Below are positions 41,266 through 50,600 of a stretch of 64,000 nucleotides of DNA, piece by piece. Each line of letters begins with the position of its first letter. Within the stretch, counting starts at the first letter, position 1. A program made the position numbers and the translations under genes. Source of the DNA: Cupidesulfovibrio sp000226255 (GTDB lineage: Bacteria; Desulfobacterota; Desulfovibrionia; Desulfovibrionales; Desulfovibrionaceae); NCBI RefSeq assembly GCF_003402415.2, contig NZ_AP036014.1, positions 372,001 through 436,000 of the forward strand, read 5' to 3'. A model generated the notes under the pieces. The model had not been told where the DNA came from and did no database searches. It worked only from the letters and a program-made list of their open reading frames with translations.

Positions 41266-44265
41266 ATGGACTTCATTAATATCGGCGAACGGACGCAGGC
41301 CCGCTGGCAGCAATCGCTGGACACCCTGGCGCGCGTGCTGGGCATCCGGGTGGCGGCCATCATGCGGCGGCACCCCGGCGGGCTCACCGTGTTGCTTTCC
41401 AGCAATACGGCGGGCAACCCGCTGGCTCCGGGCATGCGCATTGCCGCCACGCCGGGCGGTTCCTACTGTGACGCGGCCATCGACGCGCGCGAGCCGGTGT
41501 ACGTGCGGAACGCGCTGGACGACCCGCGCTGGCGCGACAGCACCATGGTGCGGGCGGGGTTCGTCTCGTATCTCGGCTACCCGCTGCTGCTGCCCGACGG
41601 GCAGGCGTACGGCACGCTGTGCCTGCTGGGCACGCGCGAATGGCCGCTGCCCGAGGTGCACCGCGCCATCGTGGACGACTTTCACAGCCAGGTCGAGGAC
41701 ACCCTGGCCCAGGCCTACGAGAACGCCCTGTTCGGCGCGCAGCAGGACACCCTGCCGTCCGCCGCGCTGACCGTGGACGCCAGGGGCGCGGTGGCGCGGG
41801 CCAACCGCCGCTTTCCGCAATTGTGGGGCATCGAGGCCGACGCCGCCAGCCTGGCCGGCCGCCCGCTGGAAGAGGTGCGCGGGCTGCTGGCCTCCCGACT
41901 GCGCGACCCCGCGGACATCGACGACGCCCTGCCGACCGACGTCCCCGGCCATGGCGCGGAAGTGCCCGCCCAGTCGGCCCGTGGGCCGGGCAGCCGCCCG
42001 GTGCCGCTGGCCGATGGCCGGATGCTGCGGCGCACCTATCGCACCCTGCGCGACGAGCACGGCCGACCCTGGGGCAGCGTGTGGCTGTTCGAGGACGTCA
42101 CCGCCGAGGTGCGCGCCCAGGAGGCCCTGGCCCGCAGCGAGGAACGGCTGAAGCTGGCCCTGGACGCGGCCAGCGAGGCCCACTGGGACTGGAATTTCGA
42201 GACCGGCGAGCTGTATTGCAGCCCCCGCTACTACGAGATGCTGGGCTATGTGCCGGGCGAGTTCGAGTGCACCCACGAGGCCCTGCGCGACCTGATGCAC
42301 CCCGAGGACATGCCCGAGGTGGCGGCCGCCCTGTGCGTGCCCGAAACCGGCCTGGCGGTGGCGGGCATGGCCACGACGGACCCTGCCATGGCGCATGCGG
42401 TGGCGGGGGAGTGCGGCGTGGGCCAGTTCGAGGTGCAGTTTCGCCTGCGCACCAAGGACGGCGGCTGGAAGTGGATGCTGGCGCGGGGCCGCGTGCTGGC
42501 CCGGCGTGAAGACGGTTCGCCCGCGCGGGTGGTGGGCACGCACATGGACATCACCGCCGCCGTCAGCCAGCGACTGGCCCTGGGCCGCAGCGAGGAACTG
42601 TTCCGGGGCATCTTCAGCACCGCCTCCGTGGGCATCGTGCTGCTGGACCGCTTCGGCCTGCTGGTGCGCGTCAACGACGCCTGCGCGCGCATGCTGGGCT
42701 ACGCCACCGACGAGATGCGCGGCCAGCACTTCAGCCGCTTCATGCACGAGGACGAAACCACCCTGGCCGCCACCACCCTGACCCGACTGCTGGACCGCAC
42801 CCAGACCACCAGCCGCCTGCAGCACCGCCTGCGCGGCAAGGACGGCGGCTACCTGTGGACCGACATCAGCGCCTCGCCGCTGGAAGGACCCAACGGCGAA
42901 GTGGAAGCGGCGCTGGCCATCATCGTGGACATCAACGAGCAGCGCAGCGCCCAGCAGGCCCAGGAGGACAGTGAGCGCCGTTATCGTGCCCTGTTCGAGA
43001 ACGCCCAGGTGGGCATTTTTCGCACCCGCATTTCCGACGGCAGATTCCTGGAGGCCAATAGCCGGATCATCGAAATGTACGGCTGGCCGGACCGCGCGGA
43101 ATTCATGGACAAGATGCGCTCCACCGAATGGTACGTGGACCCCGAGGCGCGTGGCCGCATGGTGACCACGCTGCTGCGCCGGGGCGAATTCCGCAACATG
43201 GAAGTGGAAATGCGCCGCCGCGACGGCAGCACGGTGTGGTTCGAGTATTCCGGCAAGCTGGACGGCGACACCATCGTCGGGGTGGCCCAGGATGTCACCC
43301 AGCGCCGGGCGGCGGAGGCGGCGCGACAGCGGTCAGAGGCGCACTACCGGCTGCTGTTCGAGGCCGCCGCCGACGCGATCTTCCTGCACGACCCCGAGGG
43401 ACGCTTTCTGGACGTCAACGAGGTGGCCTGCCGCCGCCTGGGGTACACCCGCGGGGAACTGCTGGCCATGACCCCGGAAGAACTGGAAGCGCCGGAGTTC
43501 GCCGAGCACGTGCCCGAGCGCATCCGGCGGTTGGACGAGGAAGGCTCGCTGACCTTCGAATCGGCCCACCGCACCCGCAACGGCATGACCCTGCCCGTGG
43601 AAATCCACGCCAAGATACTCGACTTCGACGGCAGGCCCGTGGTGCTCAGCATCGCTCGCGACATCACCGACCGCAAGCGGCTGGAACAGGCCCTGATGCG
43701 AGAGGCCACCACCGACCCGCTGACCGGCATCCGCAACCGGCGGCAGTTCTTCGTGGAGGCGGAGCGCGAAATGGGCCGCGCCGCGCGCTACGGCCGCCCG
43801 CTGGCCGTGTTGATGCTGGATCTTGACCGGTTCAAGCGCATCAACGACCGGTTCGGGCACCACGCGGGCGACGCCGTGCTGCTGGGGTGCGTGCAGGCCT
43901 GCCAGCAGTCGCTGCGCGACACCGACATTCTGGGGCGGCTGGGCGGCGAGGAATTCGCGGCCGTGCTGCTGGAGACGGACCTGGACGACGCCCTGGCCGC
44001 CGCCGAACGGCTGCGCAGGGCCGTGGAGGAAATGGCCGTGCCCTTCGGCGGGCAGGACCTGCGCTGCACCGTGAGCATCGGGCTTGCCCTGCATGTGCCG
44101 GGCGATACGGCGTTTGACGACATCCTGCGCCGGGCGGACGCGGCGTTGTACGCGGCCAAGGAGGCGGGCCGCAACCGGGTGGTGCTGACGCGCGCCGCCA
44201 ACGGCGGCGTGGAGGATCAGAATCGCCGCTGGAGCAGCGGCGGAGCGCCCCGGCAGGAGGGCTGA
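41266..44265 (+). CDS. GAF/multi-PAS diguanylate cyclase
   Basis: A 999-residue soluble sensor-cyclase. A GAF domain lies at about 10-150 (PVYVRNALDDPRW, GYPLLLPDGQAYGTLCL). Five PAS/PAC modules follow (roughly 160-280, 290-440, 440-560, 565-685 and 690-810). A C-terminal GGDEF domain (about 815-975) carries RLGGEEF at about 890, a catalytically competent variant. RDTD five residues earlier is an intact inhibitory I-site, so product feedback by c-di-GMP is expected. No transmembrane segment is seen, so the signals are cytoplasmic. The ATG at 41266 follows a G-rich AGGGGGG site. Opposite activity (an HD-GYP regulator) is encoded 6 kb away. Confidence 0.95.
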   Translation: MDFINIGERTQARWQQSLDTLARVLGIRVAAIMRRHPGGLTVLLSSNTAGNPLAPGMRIAATPGGSYCDAAIDAREPVYVRNALDDPRWRDSTMVRAGFVSYLGYPLLLPDGQAYGTLCLLGTREWPLPEVHRAIVDDFHSQVEDTLAQAYENALFGAQQDTLPSAALTVDARGAVARANRRFPQLWGIEADAASLAGRPLEEVRGLLASRLRDPADIDDALPTDVPGHGAEVPAQSARGPGSRPVPLADGRMLRRTYRTLRDEHGRPWGSVWLFEDVTAEVRAQEALARSEERLKLALDAASEAHWDWNFETGELYCSPRYYEMLGYVPGEFECTHEALRDLMHPEDMPEVAAALCVPETGLAVAGMATTDPAMAHAVAGECGVGQFEVQFRLRTKDGGWKWMLARGRVLARREDGSPARVVGTHMDITAAVSQRLALGRSEELFRGIFSTASVGIVLLDRFGLLVRVNDACARMLGYATDEMRGQHFSRFMHEDETTLAATTLTRLLDRTQTTSRLQHRLRGKDGGYLWTDISASPLEGPNGEVEAALAIIVDINEQRSAQQAQEDSERRYRALFENAQVGIFRTRISDGRFLEANSRIIEMYGWPDRAEFMDKMRSTEWYVDPEARGRMVTTLLRRGEFRNMEVEMRRRDGSTVWFEYSGKLDGDTIVGVAQDVTQRRAAEAARQRSEAHYRLLFEAAADAIFLHDPEGRFLDVNEVACRRLGYTRGELLAMTPEELEAPEFAEHVPERIRRLDEEGSLTFESAHRTRNGMTLPVEIHAKILDFDGRPVVLSIARDITDRKRLEQALMREATTDPLTGIRNRRQFFVEAEREMGRAARYGRPLAVLMLDLDRFKRINDRFGHHAGDAVLLGCVQACQQSLRDTDILGRLGGEEFAAVLLETDLDDALAAAERLRRAVEEMAVPFGGQDLRCTVSIGLALHVPGDTAFDDILRRADAALYAAKEAGRNRVVLTRAANGGVEDQNRRWSSGGAPRQEG

Positions 44266-44340
44266 GCGCGGTTTCCGTTGCGCCGCGAGCAAGGACGCGG
44301 TGGAGCGGTGTTGCGGTGGAGTTGTCGAGAGATAGCGAAA

Positions 44341-44382
44341 CGGGCGCTTTCCGGAGGGTTTCCGGAAAGCGCCCGTCTGTTT
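44341..44382 (+). terminator. Rho-independent terminator after the diguanylate cyclase
   Basis: CGGGCGCTTTCCGG and CCGGAAAGCGCCCG form a perfect 14-bp stem with a seven-base loop, followed by TCTGTTTT. It lies 75 bases after the cyclase stop and before the end of the leftward mltG; it may serve both. Confidence 0.9.
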
Positions 44383-44444
44383 TGCGAAAGAGCAGGCCTG
44401 GCGGCGGTTGCCCGGAGGCGGCCGGGAAATGGCCGGGGTACGGG

Positions 44445-46922
44445 TTACGGCGCGGCCGGGGCGGCAGCGGCGGCGGGCGTTTCCGGGCTGGTGGGCGCTG
44501 GGGCAACGGGGACCGCCGGAGGGGCGGGCGTGGCGGTGGGAGCCGGGGGGCCTGGGATGGAAAGCGCCTTGGGTGCGCCCTGCGTTTCCGGCGTGCCGCC
44601 TGTCGTGCCGCCAGACGTGCCACTTGTCCGGCCGGGCGCGGCCCCGGAAGTTGCGCCATCGCCGGGTTGCGCGGTCTCGCGCGGGGCGGTGGGGGCGCGG
44701 ACGCCCGCGTTTGCCGCGGGGGTGGCGTCCTCCGCCTTGGTCCCCGTGTTTTTCGCCTTGCGGGGCAAGGGTTCTGCGGCGGGTTTCGAGCCGGGCGAGG
44801 TCTTGGCGGGCAGGGGGGAGGCGGCCGGTGCTTCCGTGCCGGAGGTTGGCGCTGCCTGTGCCGGTGCGGCGGAAGCGGCTGGCGCGGCGGGCGCATCGTC
44901 CTTGCCGGGCGCGCCTTCGGTCCCGGCCTTCGCGCCCGTTGCTTCGGCAGCCGGGGGCGGGAGGGTTATCCCCGTTGCGGCGTTGCCGCCGGTGTCGGCG
45001 TCCGTGGTCGCCGCTGGTGCCGTCCGCTCGTCCTGGGCGGCGGTTGGCCCGGTCTGAGGGGCTGGCGTGGCGGCATCCGTGGGCGTGCCCTGCGCGGTTC
45101 CCTTGGCGCGACCGGCGCGCTGGAAGCGGTTCACGGCGCGGTTGTGTTCGTCCAGCGTGGCGCTGAACTGGTGCGAACCATCGTTGCGCGAGACGAAGTA
45201 GAAATAGCCGTGTTTTTCCGGCGTGGTGGCCGCGCGCAGCGATTCCATGCCCGGCGAGCAGATGGGGCCGGGGGGCAGACCGGGGCGGCGGTAGGTGTTG
45301 TACGGGTTGGCGGCGTCCTGCAGATGCGGGCGGCGCAGGTTGCCGTCGAAGGTTTCGCCCAGGCCGTAGATGGTGGTGGGGTCCGCCTGCAACAGCATGC
45401 CGGTGCGCAGCCGGTTGGCGTACACCCCGGCCACGCGGCCGCGTTCGGCGGGCAGGCCGGTTTCCTTTTCCACGATGGAGGCCAGGGTGATCAGCCGCCG
45501 CAACTCGTCGCGGGCGGGGCGGCCCTCGGGCCAGACCTGCGCGGCTCGCCGCCAGAAGGTGTCCACCATGCGTCCGGCCACGGCGCGGGCCGATTCCCGG
45601 TCCGGCACGGGGGGCTTCTTGATCAGGTAGGTGTCCGGAAACAGGAAGCCTTCCGCCGTGTCGAAGGGGATGCCCCAGTGGCGCAGGAAGGCCGGGTCGG
45701 TGATCACCGCGCGGAAATCCTCGACGGTGACGAAGCCCTCGGCCTCCAGCAGGCGGGCGGTTTCCCACCAGGTCAGCCCTTCGCGCAGGGTGATGCGCGA
45801 CAGCACCGGCTGGCCGTTCACCAATTGGTCCAGCACGCGCAACGGCGTCCAGTTGCTGTGCACCAGAAAGCGCCCGGCCTTCAGCGAATTTTCCCAGCCA
45901 TGGTAGTGGGCCAGCAGCTTGAAGCGCCAGTCGCTGGTCACCGCGCCCTTGTCCACCAGTTGCTTCGTCACCCTGTCGAAGGTGGCGCCGGGTTCCACGT
46001 CCACGTAGACGTCCGCACCAGGGGACGCGGGTGGGGTGCGCAGAAAGCGCCAGGCATCATAGCCTGCGTAGCCGCCCGCCAAAAGGCCCAGCAGGGCCAG
46101 CGCCGCCAGCGCGCGCAACAGGATGCGCAGCATGGGGCGGCCGGAGGCTGAAACGGCCGGGGACGGCGTGCCCGACACGGGAGACGGCTCGGGGGACGCC
46201 ACGGGAGTGGCGGCGGACGGCGCGGGGACTTCGGGAGTGGGCGGCGCAGGGGCGGACGGGGCGGACACGGGGGCTGCCGTGGAAGATGCGGGTGCTGCGG
46301 GATCGGATGCTTCTGCTTCCGTGGCGGGGTGCGCCGGGGGAGTTTCCGCTGCCGTTACGCTGGCGGCGAGGTCGGACGCCGAGGCAGGGGAAGCGCTGGC
46401 CTCGTCCTTGGAGTTGGAGCCACCCGACGCGGCCACGGGCGTATCGGATGGCGCGGCGGCTTGCGCGTTCGTGGAATTTGGGGGGACGGGAGAGTCGGCG
46501 GAGCCTGCGGCGTCAGTGGAGCCCGTAGAGTCCTTGGGATCTGGGGTCTTCGGGATCGCCGCGCCTTCGGGAGCCGACGCCGCAGGGGCGACCGTTGGCG
46601 TGTCTGTCGCCTCGCCCGCCCGCGCCGTGGGGGTGGCGGCTGTGTCCGCCGAACCGGTCGTCGCGGTCACCTCGGCACTGTCGCCAGTGCCAGACAACTG
46701 CGCGGTGTCGGCGGCGCTGGACTCACCGGTTTTGCGTTCGCCGTCCGGCGGTTGCGGGGGCACGATCGTGGACGCGTCAGAAGCCGCGTCAGAAACAGCA
46801 TGGGGGACAACGCTGTGGGCAGCGTCCTGGGCCGCGTCCGGGGGGGACGCGGGCTGCGCGCCCTGCTCTTGTGGGGACGTTTTGGGGGAAATTTCCGGGG
46901 ATGCTTTGGGGGTATCGCTCAT
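44445..46922 (-). CDS. mltG: endolytic murein transglycosylase MltG with long low-complexity tails
   Basis: An 825-residue protein, more than twice the usual 340 or so. Residues 1-263 are Ala/Pro/Ser/Thr/Asp-rich and disordered. A transmembrane helix follows at about 265-286 (ILLRALAALALLGLLAGGY), then the YceG/MltG domain (about 300-620). The catalytic Glu is in LASIVEKETG near 475, with QADPTTIYGLG, NTYRRPGLPPGPI and YFYFVSRNDGSHQF. The last 190 residues form a second Ala/Pro/Thr-rich tail, placed in the periplasm. MltG cuts nascent peptidoglycan strands and limits their length. The start lies 17 bases after ruvX; its ribosome site is weak, and a start at Met264 cannot be excluded. Confidence 0.9.
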   Translation of the reverse strand: MSDTPKASPEISPKTSPQEQGAQPASPPDAAQDAAHSVVPHAVSDAASDASTIVPPQPPDGERKTGESSAADTAQLSGTGDSAEVTATTGSADTAATPTARAGEATDTPTVAPAASAPEGAAIPKTPDPKDSTGSTDAAGSADSPVPPNSTNAQAAAPSDTPVAASGGSNSKDEASASPASASDLAASVTAAETPPAHPATEAEASDPAAPASSTAAPVSAPSAPAPPTPEVPAPSAATPVASPEPSPVSGTPSPAVSASGRPMLRILLRALAALALLGLLAGGYAGYDAWRFLRTPPASPGADVYVDVEPGATFDRVTKQLVDKGAVTSDWRFKLLAHYHGWENSLKAGRFLVHSNWTPLRVLDQLVNGQPVLSRITLREGLTWWETARLLEAEGFVTVEDFRAVITDPAFLRHWGIPFDTAEGFLFPDTYLIKKPPVPDRESARAVAGRMVDTFWRRAAQVWPEGRPARDELRRLITLASIVEKETGLPAERGRVAGVYANRLRTGMLLQADPTTIYGLGETFDGNLRRPHLQDAANPYNTYRRPGLPPGPICSPGMESLRAATTPEKHGYFYFVSRNDGSHQFSATLDEHNRAVNRFQRAGRAKGTAQGTPTDAATPAPQTGPTAAQDERTAPAATTDADTGGNAATGITLPPPAAEATGAKAGTEGAPGKDDAPAAPAASAAPAQAAPTSGTEAPAASPLPAKTSPGSKPAAEPLPRKAKNTGTKAEDATPAANAGVRAPTAPRETAQPGDGATSGAAPGRTSGTSGGTTGGTPETQGAPKALSIPGPPAPTATPAPPAVPVAPAPTSPETPAAAAAPAAP

Positions 46923-46939
46923 GCGGTGATGCTATCCGG

Positions 46940-47368
46940 TCAGGCGGGGGTACGCCGGGATTCGGGCTGGTTGAGGAACGATTGCAGGATGCGCACGGCC
47001 GCCTGCTGATCCACCACGGCCTCCAGCGCCCTGCCGGAAAGCCCGGCATCGCGCAGGTCGTCCTCGGCCTCGTAGGAGCTCAAAAATTCCTCCATGAGGT
47101 AGACGGGCAGGGTGGTGCGGCGCTTCAGCCGCTCCACGAAGTTGCGCACCTGCCGGGTGGTCAGGGTGTCCGTGCCGTCGTGCAGCAGGGGCAACCCCAC
47201 CACGTAGGCCTCGGCGCGCTCTTCCTCGGCCACGGCCAGCAGTTCGGCAAAGAACCGGTCGCGGGTGGTCATGACGATGGTGCGGCGCGGAAAGGCCATG
47301 CTGCCGCCTGTGTCGCTGGCCGCGATGCCTGTGCGCCTGGTGCCATAGTCTATGCCAAGGTACTTCAT
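46940..47368 (-). CDS. ruvX: RuvX/YqgF-family Holliday-junction resolvase-like protein
   Basis: A 142-residue RNase H-fold protein: KYLGIDYGTRRTGIAASD at the N-terminus with the first catalytic Asp, VVGLPLLHDGTDTLTTRQVRNFVERL in the middle (core VVGLPLLHDG), and the C-terminal DDLRDAGLSGRALEAVVDQQAAVRIL. These are the YqgF signatures. Members act in 16S rRNA 5'-end maturation in E. coli and have been proposed as resolvases. The start at 47368 is the Met before the first strand; no strong ribosome site is seen. The mltG gene begins 17 bases downstream, the pairing seen in many bacteria. Confidence 0.92.
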   Translation of the reverse strand: MKYLGIDYGTRRTGIAASDTGGSMAFPRRTIVMTTRDRFFAELLAVAEEERAEAYVVGLPLLHDGTDTLTTRQVRNFVERLKRRTTLPVYLMEEFLSSYEAEDDLRDAGLSGRALEAVVDQQAAVRILQSFLNQPESRRTPA

Positions 47369-47430
47369 GGGTGGCCGGATGCTACGCCAGCGGGCGCGGC
47401 TGGGCAAGCTGCGGGGTGGTGGAGAGTATC

Positions 47431-47515
47431 GGGGGAGGGAGGAAGGAACTTTTGAAAAAGTTCCTTCCTCCCTCCCCCGAACCCCCTCCCTTCTTCCTCA
47501 AAACGTTTCAACGGT
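47431..47515. repeat. dispersed palindromic repeat, copy B
   Basis: A 23-bp perfect inverted repeat (47431-47453 and 47456-47478) separated by two bases. The arm begins GGGGGAGGGAGGAAGG and ends AACTTTT. A tail related to copy A (CGAACCCCCTCCC, then CTCAAAACGTTTCAACGGTGGGG) follows to about 47515. It lies upstream of ruvX. Confidence 0.8.
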
Positions 47516-47596
47516 GGGGCGCAGGGGCAAGAGGCTGGGACGGTTTTGTTCAGAGCGGGATGGACCCTCGTCGCGTCAGGGCGTGGTCCCTATTGA

Positions 47597-47664
47597 AAAG
47601 TTTGAAGGGGTGGAAGGGGTCCGGGGGAGGAGGGGAAACTTTTTAAAGTTTCCCCTCCTCCCCC
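47597..47664. repeat. dispersed palindromic repeat, copy C (inverted orientation)
   Basis: A 20-bp perfect inverted repeat (47623-47642 and 47645-47664) with a two-base loop; the arm reads GGGGGAGGAGGGG then AAACTTT. The tail lies on the left (AAAAGTTTGAAGGGG, GGAAGGGGTCC), so this copy is inverted relative to A and B. It starts 29 bases past the stop of the leftward FAD/Fe-S dehydrogenase and may act as its terminator. Confidence 0.8.
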
Positions 47665-47693
47665 GGTTCGTTCTTTCAGTCTTTCGTTGCTTC

Positions 47694-50600
47694 TTACAGC
47701 GTGGAATCGTCCACCACGCGCACGCCGCCGTCGTCTTTGGCCTGGTCGGCGGCCTTGCGCAGCAGCTTGCGCCAGTCCGCGCCCTTGGCCAGTTCCGCCA
47801 GCCATTCCAGGGTATGCAGCACGGGGCGCTTGTCCTTCAGGGCCATCATGGTGCGCTTGATGCCCACCTTGCACGAGGGACAGCCCACGATGACGGGCGC
47901 GCCGTCGGCGTAGGTCATGAAGTCCGCCTCAAGGCGCATGCGCTTGCGGGCGCGCAGCTTGTTGTAGATGGCGGGCGAGGTCATGGCCCCCATGCCCGAT
48001 TCGCCGCAGCAGCCGGGGTTGACGCGCACCTTGGCGCCGGTGAAGGCGGCCACGGCCTGCGCGTAGATGTTGGCGGCCTTGCCCTTGTGCACGCCCACCC
48101 ATTCCGCATGGCACGAGGGGTGGTAGAGCACCTCGGTTCCGGCGGCGGGCGTGACCGCGCCGGTCAGGGCGTCTGCGGACAGGGTGCTGGGGGGCAGCCG
48201 TTCGAGCAGGAACTGCACCATGTCCTGATGGCGCATGGCCGGGGCGTCGCCGCGCGCGGCGAGCAGCTCGTGGCGCTGGATGCCGTCGCGGCACGAGCCG
48301 CAGGCGGTGATGACGTGGGTGACGTTAAGGCCCGCCGCGCGCGCCTTGTCCAGCGAGTGCTGGATGGCCTGCACGTTGCGGTCGCGGTTGGCGGTGAAGG
48401 CGTTGTCGGCCCCGGCGGACAGCAGCGGGTAGCCGCAGCACAGGTGCTGTTCCGGCATGACCACGGCCACGCCGGACTTCAGCATCAGCATCAGCCCGGC
48501 TAGGCCGATGTTGCGGTAGAACAGGCCCGCGCCGCAGCCGGGGAAGTAGAACACCGCTTCCACGGGTTCGCCGGTGGCCGCCGCGCGCTGTTTGGCGCTG
48601 GCGGGCACGAAGATGCCGCCCTTGCCGAGGTGCAGGGTTTCCGCAAGGTTCTTGTAGCCAACTTCGGGGCCGGGACCGGCGAACAGCGGGCTTTCAAAGC
48701 GTTCGCGCCACCCGGCGGGCACAAGGCCCACGAAGCGGTTCTGAAAGCGCTGGCCCATGGACGCGGCCTTGGCCGCGCGGGGCGCGCGCGACGACGGATC
48801 GGCGGACAGCCATTCCAGCACCTTGCGCTTGATGGGGTGGCCGCCCGCGTTCTCCGATTCCAGGAAGGCGCGCATGGCCAGCGCCACGCCGGACGAATCG
48901 ATCTTCACCGGACAGACCGAGGTGCAGCGGCCGCAGCCGGTGCAGTGCTCCATCATGGTGCGCAGCTCGCCCAGCAGGAACGGGTCGGGCCGACCCTTGT
49001 TGACCTGCGAATAGTACACCGCCTCCACCAGCGCGCCGAGGGCGATGTTCTTGTTGCGCGGGTGGTATTGCAGCGACTGTTCCGGGTAGAACATGGGGCA
49101 GACCTGCTTGCACTTTCCGCAGCGGGTGCAGATCTGCACGTTGGCCAGCAACTGGATGAGCCGTTCCTTGTCGGGCAGGCCGCTCTGGCGGATGTCCTCG
49201 ATGAGCCGGTTGAACGAGAAGGTGAACGGGCGCACCGGCAGTTCGCGCTGGGTCAGCTTGGCCGGGTTCAGCACGTTGCGCGGGTCCACGCGCTCCTTGA
49301 AGGCGCGCAGGGCGTCCATCTTCTCCTTGCGCAGGAAGGCGATCTTGGTGATGCCGATGCCGTGCTCGCCGGAAACCTCGCCGCCCACCTCCTGGGCTTT
49401 CGCCATGACGCGGTGGGCCACCTGCTCGGCATTGTGCAGCATGACCGGGTCGTTGGAGTTGACCGGTATGTTGACGTGGCAGTTGCCGTCGCCCGCGTGC
49501 ATGTGGCTGGCCACCTCGATGCGGGTGGCCTGCATGTGGTCCTTGATGCGCTCTATCTTGCGGGTCAGATTGGGGTGCACGTTGCCCAGTTCGCCCAGAA
49601 ACACCACGGAGCGGATCTGCATTTCCTCGTCCGAGATGTCCTTGGCCGAAACCTCGCCCTTGGCCACCTTGGAGGCGTAGGTGAACTCGCGGTTGAATTC
49701 CTTGTCGTCCAGCGGCATGCCCGCCAGGCGTCCTATTTCCTGCAGCGCCGTGCGGTAGGCGGCGGCCGCGCATTCCAGGTTCACCTGCTCCAGAAAGTCG
49801 GCAAACTCGGGCACGCCGTCGATGGGGATGACCACGTCCTCGTTGATCTTGAAGCCCGAGGTGCGGCGGGCGATGGCGGACAGCTTGTGGCGGTCCTCCC
49901 AGAAGGCTTCCGCCTCCTTCTCGTCGCGCGCGGCAAAGATGTCCGCCCCGTCATAGGGGTTCACGATGTCCAGGATCTGGTGCACGGCGCGGTCCAGATG
50001 GAACTCGTCGTCGCCGTCCAGTTGCACGATGAGCACCGAAATGGGGTCGCCCTCGTACTCCGCGGACTTCTTCTTGTATTCTATGGCCTTGACGTACTTG
50101 GAGTTGAACTCCTCCAAGGCCGATATCTTCACGTGGTCGCCTTCGCGGCGGATGGTGTCGCGGTAGCCCACCACGTCCTTGATGACCTGCATGGCGCTGT
50201 TCATGGAGCGCCCGAAGAATTCCAGCACCAGCACGCGCGAGTGGGCGGGCTTCTTGTGCAGCACGAAGCAGGCCTCGACGATGATGCCGTCCACGCCTTC
50301 CTTCTGCATGCCGGGCAGGCCGCCCAGGGTCTTGTTGGTAACGTCCTTGCCAAGGCCGGGCAGGCGGATTTCGTCGCCGCGCAGGGAAACCACGTTGCGC
50401 ACGCCGCCGCTCAGGTCGCGGATCTCGAAGGTGGCCGTCTCGCCGGGCATGATCTTGTGGCGCGGGTGGTTCACCCGGGCCACGTCGATGATCTCGCCGG
50501 TGGGGGTGACCATGCGCCACGAGAGCAGGTTGTCCAGGGTGGTGCCGTACTCGAAGGCAAAGGGGCCGCCCGCGTTTTCGGCGATGTTGCCGCCGATGGA

